Source of the DNA: an uncultured Anaerolineae bacterium
GTDB taxonomy: Bacteria; Chloroflexota; Anaerolineae; Anaerolineales; Villigracilaceae
Assembly: GCA_937120535.1 (NCBI GenBank)
Contig: CAKZJX010000130.1
Coordinates: 1-41,201, forward strand
Length of the DNA stretch: 41,201 nucleotides
Reading direction: 5' to 3'
The notes beneath the pieces are model-generated. The model was not told the origin of the DNA, ran no database searches, and saw only the letters and a list, made by a program, of their open reading frames with translations. Shown piece after piece: positions 15,437 through 23,674 of the stretch. A program made the position numbers and the translations under genes. The stretch's first letter is position 1, and each line of letters opens with the position of its first letter.

Positions 15437-17545
15437 ATGAAATTGTCGTTGCACAGTCGAGTGAAAAGGGCGTTGGTTGGTTTGTGGGAGGCTGGGATAC
15501 CGGAACGATACGTCCCGTTGCTTCTCTTGGGGGTTGCCGTTTTGACCTATGGCTTATGGCTTGGCCGGGTGGGATTTTATTGGGACGATCTGCCGATATC
15601 GTGGATCCGTTATGAGTTAGGGCCGGAAGCGTCGCGCTTGTATTTTTCGACCAATCGGCCGGTATGGGGGGAGTTGTATCAGATCACAACGCGCTTGTTT
15701 CCTCACGTTCCTATTTATTGGCAAGTGTTTGCGTTGTTTTGGCGCTGGCTGGGGGTAGTTGCGGTATGGGGTTGGCTACGTTTGCTCTGGCCGGGGCATC
15801 GCTCGCTAGCCTTATTGGCTGCGCTGTTGTTCTTGCTGTATCCGGGTCAGAATTATCAGTGGGTAGCGTTCCTGTTTAGCCACATTTTCATCGTCTTGTT
15901 CTGTTTTGTGGGATCGTATTGGTTGATGTTCTGGTCGTTTCGGGCGTCACGAGGGGCGCCTTTTCTGACAGTGGCGGCGTTGATCCTGACTGGGTTGCAT
16001 CTGTGGATGATGGAGTATTTTTTTTCGTTGGAGTTGGCGCGCCCGTTCTTCATCTTCGCCTTTCTCGTCCATCATCTTCCAGAGAAGACGTTGTTCGCCT
16101 GGCCGCGGTTGCTCCGGGAAACCATCCAACGTTGGCTGCCATATTTAGCCGTCTTTTTAGCCAACGTGTTGTATCGCCTGTTCGTGTTCAGCAACACGAT
16201 CTATCAGAATGTGCTGGTTGATGATCTGCGCGCCAACCCCACAGGGACGATCGGTTGGATGCTTGGAAAGGCGTTGACCGATGTGTGGACGGTGACGGTT
16301 CGGGCGTGGCTGCACGTGTTTCGTTTTCCTGTGCCAGATGTGGATGGACTGCGCGCCACCGTGCTCTTCTGGGGAGTGGTGTTGGCGGTTGGGCTGTTGG
16401 TGGCTATTGCGCTGGGCCGGCCCGAAGCGCCTGATCGGCGTTTGGCTCTTTGGGCGATCGGTTTGGGGATGGTCGCAGCCGTGGCCGGCAGTGGGCCGTA
16501 TTTGTTGGCGAGATTGGAGGTAACGCTCGGATTTCCAGCCAATCGGTTTACCTTGTCGTTTATGCTGGGTGTAAGTCTGTTGGTGGCTGGCGTGCTCCAT
16601 TTGCTGCCCAGCCATGTGCGACTGGGAGTGGTAGTCGTGCTGTTGGCGTTGGCGGCCGGCCGGCAGGTGCTGTGGGGCAGCGATTATGTGCGGGAATGGA
16701 ACACCTTTCGTACCTTGTTCTGGCAGATGACCTGGCGCGCGCCAGGGCTAACGCCATATACCACGGTGCTCCTCAATGATCGGGCCTTGCTCTCGACCTC
16801 GGTGAGCGGCAGCTTGCCGCCAGTAGATGCGCGAGTGTTCGATTTCTATGCGGATAATTCGCTCAGCGCTGCCCTGAATTGGGTCTATGACCCCGAAGCG
16901 CAACGCGATCGTATTCGCTATGTGTTGTTGTATCCCAAATCCCGCTTAGGAGGATCGTTGCCGGCCTTGGAGAGAGGCCTTCCCCTGTGGTTTGACTATA
17001 TCGCCGGCACTTTTCATGGGAATACCTCGCAAGTGGCGGCGTTTTACTACGCGCCGCCGGGTTGCCTGCGGGTGTTGGATCCGGATATTGATGCGGTGAA
17101 TCGCTTCATTCCAGAAGAAACGCTTATGCGCCAGGCGACGGCGCTTTCCTCGTCAGAATGGATCCTCCCTACGGGGTCGGCGCGCCCGCCCGAGGTCTTT
17201 GGTCCGGAACCGAGGCGGGGATGGTGTTACTATTTCGAGCAGGCCGATCTCGCCCGCCAGCAAGGCGATTGGGAGCAGGTGGTCCGTCTGGCCGAGATCG
17301 CCTTTGCGCTCGATGATTATCCCAACGACCCGACCGAGCGCTTTGTGTTCATCGAGGGATATGCTCATGTTGGCAATTGGGAGCGAGCGAAGCAATTATC
17401 CGTGGAAGCGTGGCGGGTGTCGAAAGAGTATATGGCGCCCATGCTATGTCGTCTGTGGGAGCGTATCGCTGCGCAAACTGAGCCGAACGCCGCTCAGCGG
17501 GAAGCGGTGATGGCTATGCAAGCGCAATTTGCCTGCCAAGAATGA
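15437..17545 (+). CDS. Large polytopic membrane protein, GT-C glycosyltransferase-like
   Basis: This 702-residue protein has about ten membrane segments in its first 410 residues and a soluble C-terminal part. The early GFYWDDLPISW motif places two acidic residues just after the first membrane helix, as in GT-C-fold glycosyltransferases that use lipid-linked sugars. The last ~100 residues look TPR-like (ARQQGDWEQVVRLAEIAFALDDYP, then a second unit with GNWERAKQL). It may modify proteins or lipids on the outer face. Its codons use T and G at third positions more than the neighbours, suggesting a separate origin. It interrupts the purine block and lacks an obvious link to it. Confidence 0.65.
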   Translation: MKLSLHSRVKRALVGLWEAGIPERYVPLLLLGVAVLTYGLWLGRVGFYWDDLPISWIRYELGPEASRLYFSTNRPVWGELYQITTRLFPHVPIYWQVFALFWRWLGVVAVWGWLRLLWPGHRSLALLAALLFLLYPGQNYQWVAFLFSHIFIVLFCFVGSYWLMFWSFRASRGAPFLTVAALILTGLHLWMMEYFFSLELARPFFIFAFLVHHLPEKTLFAWPRLLRETIQRWLPYLAVFLANVLYRLFVFSNTIYQNVLVDDLRANPTGTIGWMLGKALTDVWTVTVRAWLHVFRFPVPDVDGLRATVLFWGVVLAVGLLVAIALGRPEAPDRRLALWAIGLGMVAAVAGSGPYLLARLEVTLGFPANRFTLSFMLGVSLLVAGVLHLLPSHVRLGVVVVLLALAAGRQVLWGSDYVREWNTFRTLFWQMTWRAPGLTPYTTVLLNDRALLSTSVSGSLPPVDARVFDFYADNSLSAALNWVYDPEAQRDRIRYVLLYPKSRLGGSLPALERGLPLWFDYIAGTFHGNTSQVAAFYYAPPGCLRVLDPDIDAVNRFIPEETLMRQATALSSSEWILPTGSARPPEVFGPEPRRGWCYYFEQADLARQQGDWEQVVRLAEIAFALDDYPNDPTERFVFIEGYAHVGNWERAKQLSVEAWRVSKEYMAPMLCRLWERIAAQTEPNAAQREAVMAMQAQFACQE

Positions 17546-17576
17546 CGTTCGAAATGTCTGACAATATGACGAACGT
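17545..17576. promoter_or_regulatory. Nested inverted repeats containing a second GntR-type half-site pair
   Basis: ACGTTCG (17545-17551) and CGAACGT (17570-17576) form an inverted repeat. The 18 bp between contain ATGTCTGACAA (17554-17564), which differs from the palindrome at 6101-6111 only at the first and central base. A T-rich tract follows (17579-17590), so a terminator for the preceding gene is an alternative. A weak TTGTTC-17-TAAAAT pair (17579-17607) could be a promoter for the transporter genes. Confidence 0.5.
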
Positions 17577-17743
17577 TCTTGTTCTTTTTTGAAATTCCAG
17601 CTAAAATTATCTCGACCCATCCATTCTTCGGTGAATTGGACTAAGAAAGGAGGTGCGCGCTCGATAATGTACCTGGAGTCAAGCTGTAACCGTCTGTCTC
17701 CCGTTTCCATCTTCTGACCATAAATCAACAGGAGGAGTCTCCC

Positions 17744-19009
17744 ATGCGTACACTTTTCCGAATCACCTTGCTGGCAGCGATCGCTGCCTTGGTTTTGGCC
17801 GCCTGTGCGCCGGCAGCAACCCCGCCTGCTGCACCCGAACAGCCATCTGGACAGCAACCAGCTCAGCCGGCCCAACCAGCTCAGCCGGCCGCAGCCACGA
17901 TCAAGGCCTGCTTCGTCTATGTCGGTCCGATCGGCGATATCGGTTGGACCCACGCCCATGATGTCGGTCGCCGCTATGTAGACGATAAGTACGATTGGCT
18001 GGAAACCGCTTACGCCGAATCCGTCCCCGAGGCAGATTCAGAGCGCTTTATTGACCGCTTTGTAGTGGAAGAGAAATGCAAAGTGGTGTTCACCACCTCC
18101 TTCGGCTTCATGGATCCCACCTTGGCCGCCGCTCAGAAATATCCGGATAACATCTTCTTCCATGTATCCGGGTATAAGCGCGCTCCCAACATGGGCACGC
18201 TGATGGCCGATTTCTATCAGATTTACTACCTGAACGGCTTGATGGCCGGCGCGCTCACCAAGAGCGGCAAGGTGGGCTATGTGGCCGCTCATCCCATTCC
18301 CGAGGTGATCCGCCACATCAACGCCTTCGCTCGCGGCGTGCGCGAAGTCAACCCTGAGGCCACGGTCGAGGTCACTTGGATCTTTGCCTGGTATGATCCT
18401 GCCAAAGCCCGTGAAGCTGCCGAGGCCTTGATCGCGAAAGGGGTGGATGTGCTCGCCTTCACCGAGGACACGGCTACCGTAGTCCAGGTAGCGGAGGAAT
18501 ACACCAACCGGGGTCAACCTGTTTACTCCTTCGGTCACTACAGCCCGATGGCTCAGTTCGGCCCGAACTCGATGATCAGCGGTCAGTTGGTGAACTGGGG
18601 CATTATTTATGAAGACATCCTGACCAAGATCTACCTGGGCATCTACAACAGCAAGAACCTTGAGAATGTGGATTACTGGGGTCTGTTGAGCGGTGGCATG
18701 AACTTGGGCGCGCCGAGCTCGGTGGAGCTGGGCGGCGACTTCGGTGTGCCGATCAACCCGATCTTCGAGGATGAACTGAAAGCTGTCACGGTCAACGACC
18801 CGCTATTGGGCCAGATCAGCGTCTATGACCTGGTCTTCAAGCGCATCGAGCAGATGAAAGATCCGGCGGTGCTGTTTGAGCCCTTCGCTGGCCCGATCAA
18901 CGATCAAGCCGGCGCTCAAAAGGTCAAGCCCGGTCAGCGCCTCTCTTACTTCGAACTGACCACCATTGATTGGTTCGTGGAAGGCGTGATCGGCGAAGCC
19001 AAGCCCTAA
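17744..19009 (+). CDS. BMP-family ABC transporter substrate-binding lipoprotein
   Basis: This 421-residue protein starts with a lipoprotein signal peptide with lipobox LAAC (C21), then a Pro/Gln/Ala-rich linker to about residue 48. The mature domain is of the Med/BMP family: CFVYVGPIGDIGWTHAHDVGRR, VVFTTSFGFMDPTLAAAQKYP, and TKSGKVGYVAAHPIPEVIRHINAFARG. These proteins bind nucleosides or purines and feed NupA-type ATPases and permeases, which follow immediately. In this context the ligand is probably a purine base or nucleoside. GGAGGAG precedes the ATG, and the gene has its own upstream control region of about 200 bp. Confidence 0.92.
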   Translation: MRTLFRITLLAAIAALVLAACAPAATPPAAPEQPSGQQPAQPAQPAQPAAATIKACFVYVGPIGDIGWTHAHDVGRRYVDDKYDWLETAYAESVPEADSERFIDRFVVEEKCKVVFTTSFGFMDPTLAAAQKYPDNIFFHVSGYKRAPNMGTLMADFYQIYYLNGLMAGALTKSGKVGYVAAHPIPEVIRHINAFARGVREVNPEATVEVTWIFAWYDPAKAREAAEALIAKGVDVLAFTEDTATVVQVAEEYTNRGQPVYSFGHYSPMAQFGPNSMISGQLVNWGIIYEDILTKIYLGIYNSKNLENVDYWGLLSGGMNLGAPSSVELGGDFGVPINPIFEDELKAVTVNDPLLGQISVYDLVFKRIEQMKDPAVLFEPFAGPINDQAGAQKVKPGQRLSYFELTTIDWFVEGVIGEAKP

Positions 19010-19030
19010 TCGTTGATCGCTCGACATGCA

Positions 19031-19063
19031 GGGTGGGAGGAGACGTGGTTTGACCTCCCACCC
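19031..19063 (+). repeat. Hairpin after the binding-protein gene
   Basis: GGGTGGGAGG (19031-19040) pairs perfectly with CCTCCCACCC (19054-19063) across a 13-nt loop. AATTTATATC follows. Such a hairpin between a binding-protein gene and its ATPase gene often lowers downstream expression or protects upstream mRNA; here that is inferred. Confidence 0.6.
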
Positions 19064-19161
19064 AATTTATATCTGCTGTGTTTAGCGGGATGATCACCTG
19101 CGGGAAGAGGTTGAAAGATGAATTATCGCCTTGCGCATAATCGTTCACAGGGAGACCGCAC

Positions 19162-20706
19162 ATGATGCCTGAGGATGGCGTTGTGGTCCGCATGAAGGGC
19201 ATTGTCAAGCGTTTTCCAGGGGTGGTAGCAAACGCTGGAGTGGATTTGGAAGTGCGTCGGGGGGAAGTGCATGCCTTGCTCGGTGAGAACGGCGCTGGCA
19301 AGACCACGTTGATGAACATTCTGTATGGCATTTATCATCCTGACGAGGGGGAGATCTGGGTTAACGGAAAGCGGGTGACGATCCGCTCGCCGCAAGACGC
19401 CATTCGTTTGGGCATCGGCATGATCCATCAGCAGTTCCGTCTGGTGCAGACGCACACGGTTGTGGAGAATATCATTTTGGGCTTGAAGGAGGCGTTCTTC
19501 TTTCCCGATCGGCCGGCCCGCCGGCGCATCTTGGAGCTGAGCGAGCACTACGGGATGAAAATAGACCCTGAGGCGCGCATCTGGCAACTCTCGGCCGGCG
19601 AACAACAGCGGGTCGAGATCCTCAAAGTGCTTTATCGCGGCGCCAATATCCTGATCTTGGACGAGCCGACCTCGATGCTGACCCCCGCCGAGACGCACGA
19701 TCTCCTGCGCACCTTGCGGCGTATGGCCAAGCAAGGGCAGACGGTGATCTTCATCACCCACAAATTGGAAGAAGTGATCGAGGTTAGCGATCGGGTAACA
19801 GTGATGCGCCAGGGCAAGGTGGCAGCCACGTTGAACACCTCAGAAACCAACCCGCGTCAGTTGGCCCAATTGATGGTGGGGCGCGATGTGCTGTTCCGCT
19901 TAGAAAAGAAGCCGATCCAGCCAGGGGAGGTGGTCCTGGACGTGTCGGGCCTGAACGTGTTGAACGACAAAGGACTGCCGGCGGTGTGCGATCTCGCGCT
20001 TCAGGTGCGGGCTGGGCAGATCCTGGGGGTAGCCGGCGTTTCGGGCAACGGGCAACGCGAGTTGGTCGAAGCGATTGCCGGTTTGCGTCCGGTCGTCGGA
20101 GGGCGAATCGCGGTGAACGGTCGGGATGTGACTCGCCTCCTGCCGCGTGCTCGCATCGAAAGCGGGATCGGGTTTGTTCCGGGCGAACGCTGGATGGCGC
20201 TGGTGCCTTCCATGAGCGTGGCTGAGAATTTGATCTTGAAGAACTATGTACGATCTCCCATCGGGCGCGGCATTTGGCTGGATCGACGAGCCATTGCCGT
20301 CTATGCCGATGCGTTGATTAACCAATTTGCAATTCTCACTCCCGATCGGCATACTCCCCTCAAGAAGCTGTCGGGCGGCAACATTCAGCGAGCCTTGCTG
20401 GCCCGCGAGATGTCTGAAAAGCCCTCGCTGTTGATCGTCGCCCAGCCGACCAGCGGTTTGGATGTGGGCGCTACCGAGACCATCTGGCAGATGCTGTTGG
20501 CCGAACGCGAGCGGGGCACGGCCATTTTGTTGATCTCAGATGACCTGAAAGAGGTCCTCTCGCTCAGCGATCGCGTTGCTGTGATCTTTGAGGGGCAGAT
20601 CATGGGCGAATTCCTGGCCGAACAAGCCGATCTGGAGCAGATCAGCCTGATGATGGCGGGCGCCCTGCGCCTGTCTGATGCCAACGTTGTAGGAGAAGCA
20701 GCATGA
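19162..20706 (+). CDS. ABC transporter ATP-binding protein with two nucleotide-binding domains (NupA/RbsA-like)
   Basis: This 514-residue ATPase has two fused nucleotide-binding domains. Domain 1 has Walker A GENGAGKTT (41-49), signature LSAGEQQRVEI and Walker B ILILDEPTS. Domain 2 has the degenerate Walker A GVSGNGQ and the LSGGNIQRALLAREM signature typical of the second half of sugar and nucleoside importers. It would energise the two permeases that follow. Its stop overlaps the next start (ATGA at 20703-20706). ATG 19162 and 19165 are both possible. Confidence 0.93.
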   Translation: MMPEDGVVVRMKGIVKRFPGVVANAGVDLEVRRGEVHALLGENGAGKTTLMNILYGIYHPDEGEIWVNGKRVTIRSPQDAIRLGIGMIHQQFRLVQTHTVVENIILGLKEAFFFPDRPARRRILELSEHYGMKIDPEARIWQLSAGEQQRVEILKVLYRGANILILDEPTSMLTPAETHDLLRTLRRMAKQGQTVIFITHKLEEVIEVSDRVTVMRQGKVAATLNTSETNPRQLAQLMVGRDVLFRLEKKPIQPGEVVLDVSGLNVLNDKGLPAVCDLALQVRAGQILGVAGVSGNGQRELVEAIAGLRPVVGGRIAVNGRDVTRLLPRARIESGIGFVPGERWMALVPSMSVAENLILKNYVRSPIGRGIWLDRRAIAVYADALINQFAILTPDRHTPLKKLSGGNIQRALLAREMSEKPSLLIVAQPTSGLDVGATETIWQMLLAERERGTAILLISDDLKEVLSLSDRVAVIFEGQIMGEFLAEQADLEQISLMMAGALRLSDANVVGEAA

Positions 20707-21776
20707 AGGCTCCTCACATTCGCTTTGAACGACGTCTCTCTTCTCCGCCCGGGTTGCAGGTGGTCGCCCTGATCGTGGCCTTGCTGCTGGCCATGATCAC
20801 CGTCGGGATCATTTTCTACTTCCTGGGGGTCAATCCGTTTGTGGCGTTTCAACGCATCTTTCGTGGCGGATTCGGCAGCTTGTTCGGACTGCAAGAGACA
20901 GTTACCAAATCCATCCCGTTGATGCTGGCCGGGGTGGGGTTGACGCTGGCTTTTCGTGGGCGCATGTACAACATTGGCGCCGAGGGACAATTGCTGATGG
21001 GCGCAGTTTTCGCCACCGGTGTGATACGCATAGTTCCCGATTGGCCTTCCTATCTGTTGATACCGGCCATGTTCTTGTCTGGCTTCTTGGGAGGCATGGT
21101 ATGGGCCTTTTTCCCGGCCATTCTAAAGGCGCGCTTTCGCGTGGATGAGGTGCTTACCAGCCTGATGTTGGTCTATGTGGCCGGCGAGCTGGTCCGGTTT
21201 TTGGTCTATGGCCCCTGGCGCGGCACCGATACGCGCGGGTTCCCGATCACCGATGAGTTTCCGCTGGCTTCCCACATTCCGACTCTGGCCGGCACGCGCA
21301 TTCACTATCCCACCTGGTTGTTGGCGGTCCTATTGGCGGTGATGATCTATGTCCTGCTAACGCGCACCAAGATCGGCTACGAGATCCGGGTGACGGGAGA
21401 AAACCCCGAAGCGGCCCGCTATGCTGGAATGAATTATCAGCGAGTGGCCCTGTTGGTGATGCTGATCAGCGGCGGACTGGCCGGCCTGGCCGGCACAGGC
21501 GAGGTGGCCGGCATTCACTTCCGCCTACGCCCGCCGGAGGCCATCTCACCCGGCTATGGGTTCACGGCGATCATTGTGGCTTGGTTGGCGCGCTTGAACC
21601 CCTTGGCGGCTATCCTGACTTCCTTCTTGTTGGGGGGGCTGTTGGTAGGCGGCGATGCCATCCAGATCGCCCTCAACCTGCCGGCGGCTACGGTGCAGAT
21701 CTTCAACGGCGTGATCCTGCTGTTTGTGATTGCTGCCGATCTGTTTGCCCAATACAAAATTCGCCTGGAGGTCTGA
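20703..21776 (+). CDS. ABC transporter permease, nucleoside/simple-sugar type (first subunit)
   Basis: This 357-residue membrane protein has about nine to ten hydrophobic segments and the BPD_transp_2 pattern: GVGLTLAFRGRMYNIGAEGQLLMGA around 76-100, VDEVLTSLMLVYVAGELVRFL, and GENPEAARYAGMNYQRVALLVMLISGGLAGLAG. Length is typical of NupB/YufP-type permeases. It overlaps the ATPase gene by 4 bp and is followed 2 bp later by the second permease, so the three are one transcription and translation unit. Confidence 0.92.
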   Translation: MKAPHIRFERRLSSPPGLQVVALIVALLLAMITVGIIFYFLGVNPFVAFQRIFRGGFGSLFGLQETVTKSIPLMLAGVGLTLAFRGRMYNIGAEGQLLMGAVFATGVIRIVPDWPSYLLIPAMFLSGFLGGMVWAFFPAILKARFRVDEVLTSLMLVYVAGELVRFLVYGPWRGTDTRGFPITDEFPLASHIPTLAGTRIHYPTWLLAVLLAVMIYVLLTRTKIGYEIRVTGENPEAARYAGMNYQRVALLVMLISGGLAGLAGTGEVAGIHFRLRPPEAISPGYGFTAIIVAWLARLNPLAAILTSFLLGGLLVGGDAIQIALNLPAATVQIFNGVILLFVIAADLFAQYKIRLEV

Positions 21777-21778
21777 CG

Positions 21779-22714
21779 ATGGGCGTGAACATCTTCGAAT
21801 TCATCCTCTTGGCGCTGCGCGCCGCCATCCCGGCCGGCACACCGCTGCTCTACGGCACCTTAGGCGAGGTCTATGCCGAACGTTCCGGCGTGCTCAACCT
21901 GGGCGTGGAAGGGATGATGATCATGGGAGCGGTGTCTGGCTTTGCTGTGGCGCACACCACCGGCAATGTATGGTTTGGCATTCTGACGGCGGCCCTGGTC
22001 GGCGGCTTGTTGGCTCTCATCCATGCCTTTGCCTGCATCACCCTACGGGTGAACCAGGTGGTCTCTGGGTTAGCCCTCACCATGCTGGGGTTGGGCATAA
22101 GCGGCATGATGGGCAAGCGCTACGTCGGGCAACCCTTGGCCGCCCGCTTGCAGCCGATTCATATCCCCGGCTTGAGCGACCTGCCGGTGATCGGTGAGCT
22201 GCTGTTCCGCTTTGATATCTTGGTGTATATCGGCATTTTGCTGGTTCCCCTGTTGTGGTTTCTGCTCTACAAAACCCGCCTCGGCATCACCTTGCGCTCG
22301 GTGGGCGAGAACCCGGCGGCAGCCGATGCGTTGGGCGTGAACGTGGCCTTTGTACGCTACGCAGCAGTAGTGTTCGGTGGCATGATGGCTGGCGTGGGCG
22401 GGGCCTATCTCTCGGTCTCCTACGCCCCGGCCTGGATTGAAGGCATGACCGCCGGCGCTGGCTGGATCGTGATCGCCTTGACGATCTTCGCCATTTGGGA
22501 CCCGCGCCGGGCTTTGCTAGGCGCCTATTTGTTCGGTGGGGTGCGCGTGTTACAATACCGTTTGCAACCATTGGGTATCTCGCCCAACCTCCTCAACATG
22601 TTGCCCTTCCTGCTCACCATCTTAGTCTTGTGGATCAGTTCCGGTGAAGCAGCTCGTCGTCACATCGGCGCGCCGGCGGCGCTGATGACTCCCTATTCGC
22701 GCGAGGAGCGCTAA
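21779..22714 (+). CDS. ABC transporter permease, nucleoside/simple-sugar type (second subunit)
   Basis: This 311-residue permease is read from ATG 21779, with GGAGGT just upstream. A longer frame opens at 21581 inside the previous gene, but that extension is not permease-like. The conserved features are GTLGEVYAERSGVLNLGVEGMMIMGA near the N-terminus and SVGENPAAADALGVNVAFVRYAAVVFGGMMAGVGGAYLS in the cytoplasmic coupling region, followed by GWIVIALTIFAIWDPRRAL. It pairs with the preceding subunit to form the channel of the purine/nucleoside importer. Its stop TAA overlaps the ATG of a five-codon reading frame at 22714. Confidence 0.92.
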   Translation: MGVNIFEFILLALRAAIPAGTPLLYGTLGEVYAERSGVLNLGVEGMMIMGAVSGFAVAHTTGNVWFGILTAALVGGLLALIHAFACITLRVNQVVSGLALTMLGLGISGMMGKRYVGQPLAARLQPIHIPGLSDLPVIGELLFRFDILVYIGILLVPLLWFLLYKTRLGITLRSVGENPAAADALGVNVAFVRYAAVVFGGMMAGVGGAYLSVSYAPAWIEGMTAGAGWIVIALTIFAIWDPRRALLGAYLFGGVRVLQYRLQPLGISPNLLNMLPFLLTILVLWISSGEAARRHIGAPAALMTPYSREER

Positions 22715-22731
22715 TGCTGCTACCGCCGTGA
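22714..22731 (+). other. Five-codon mini-ORF coupling the permease and FAD-subunit genes
   Basis: ATG CTG CTA CCG CCG TGA begins on the last base of the permease stop and ends on the GTG start of the next gene (GTGA). GAGGAG at 22702-22707 is well placed for this ATG but too far from the GTG at 22728. It could mediate re-initiation; alternatively it marks a frameshift in the true N-terminus of the next gene. Confidence 0.45.
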
Positions 22732-23615
22732 CCCCACTCTGGGATACCTATCTGCGCCCCAAAACGTTGGCCGAGGCCCTACAGGCCATGCTCACGGCCC
22801 CCAAGCCGTTGGCGCCGTTGGCCGGCGGGACCGATCTGCTGCTCGACTTGCAGCAGGGACGTCACCCACCAGTTCGGACTCTCCTGGATGTGACCTCGGT
22901 CGCCGAAATGACCCGCCTCGAACGACGCGGGGACCAACTCTACATCGGCGCAGCCGTCCCTGTTGCCCGCCTCACGCGTGACCCGTTGGTGGTTGCTCAC
23001 GCCCGGGCGTTGACCGAAGCCTGTGCGTTGATCGCCGGCCCCCAAGTGCGCAACGTGGCCACCCTAGGAGGCAACGTGGCCCATGCCCTGCCAGCCGCCG
23101 ATGGGACCATCGCCCTGTTGGCCCTGGGCGCCGAGGCCGAAGTGGCGTCTCTGGAAGGGTCGCGGTGGGTGCCTCTGCGCGAACTCTTCCTCGGCCCCGG
23201 GCGTTCGGCTTTGCACCCCGAACGGGAACTGTTGGTCGGCTTTTCTCTGCCCCTGCTTGAGGGGAACGATGCCTCGTGCTTCCGGCGCGTGATGCGCCCC
23301 CAAGGCGTGGCGTTGCCGATCTTGAACTGTGCTGTCTGGCTGGTCCGTCGGGGAGATGAGGTGGACGACATTCGGATCGCCATAGGGCCGGCCGATGCCG
23401 TCCCCTTCCGTGCCACTCAGGCCGAAGAGTGCCTACGCGGCCAGCCGCTCACCGACACCACCGTTCAACAGGCCACTCAGGCCCTGCTGGAGCAGGCTCG
23501 CTTCAGAACCAGTCCGCGCCGCGCCAGCGCCGACTATCGCCGGCACCTGGTGATCTTCCTGTTCCACGACACCCTACGCATTGCCTGGGAACGAGCTACC
23601 TCGCCTCCGTCCTAG
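22728..23615 (+). CDS. Molybdenum hydroxylase FAD-binding subunit (YgfM/XdhB-like)
   Basis: This 295-residue protein is the FAD subunit of a xanthine-dehydrogenase-type enzyme. The N-terminal YLRPKTLAEAL leads to the pyrophosphate-binding loop LAGGTDLLLDL around 27-37, then GPQVRNVATLGGNVAHALPAAD around 105-126, both diagnostic of the FAD_binding_5 domain. A CO dehydrogenase flavoprotein C-terminal-type domain follows. The start is uncertain: GTG 22728 lacks a properly spaced ribosome-binding site and probably depends on the mini-ORF at 22714. The gene precedes its partner at 23675. In E. coli the comparable pair is ygfM-xdhD. Confidence 0.88.
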   Translation: MTPLWDTYLRPKTLAEALQAMLTAPKPLAPLAGGTDLLLDLQQGRHPPVRTLLDVTSVAEMTRLERRGDQLYIGAAVPVARLTRDPLVVAHARALTEACALIAGPQVRNVATLGGNVAHALPAADGTIALLALGAEAEVASLEGSRWVPLRELFLGPGRSALHPERELLVGFSLPLLEGNDASCFRRVMRPQGVALPILNCAVWLVRRGDEVDDIRIAIGPADAVPFRATQAEECLRGQPLTDTTVQQATQALLEQARFRTSPRRASADYRRHLVIFLFHDTLRIAWERATSPPS

Positions 23616-23674
23616 ACGCTAGCGATATCACCCTCGGCGGAGTTGTTTGCCTTAGCGTCTCTTGAGGGTCTCTC

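Noticed and set aside
17577-17743. Purine riboswitch upstream of the BMP lipoprotein gene
   Set aside because: The conserved purine-aptamer junction and kissing-loop sequences could not be found; the 7833-7876 gap before ade is too short as well.
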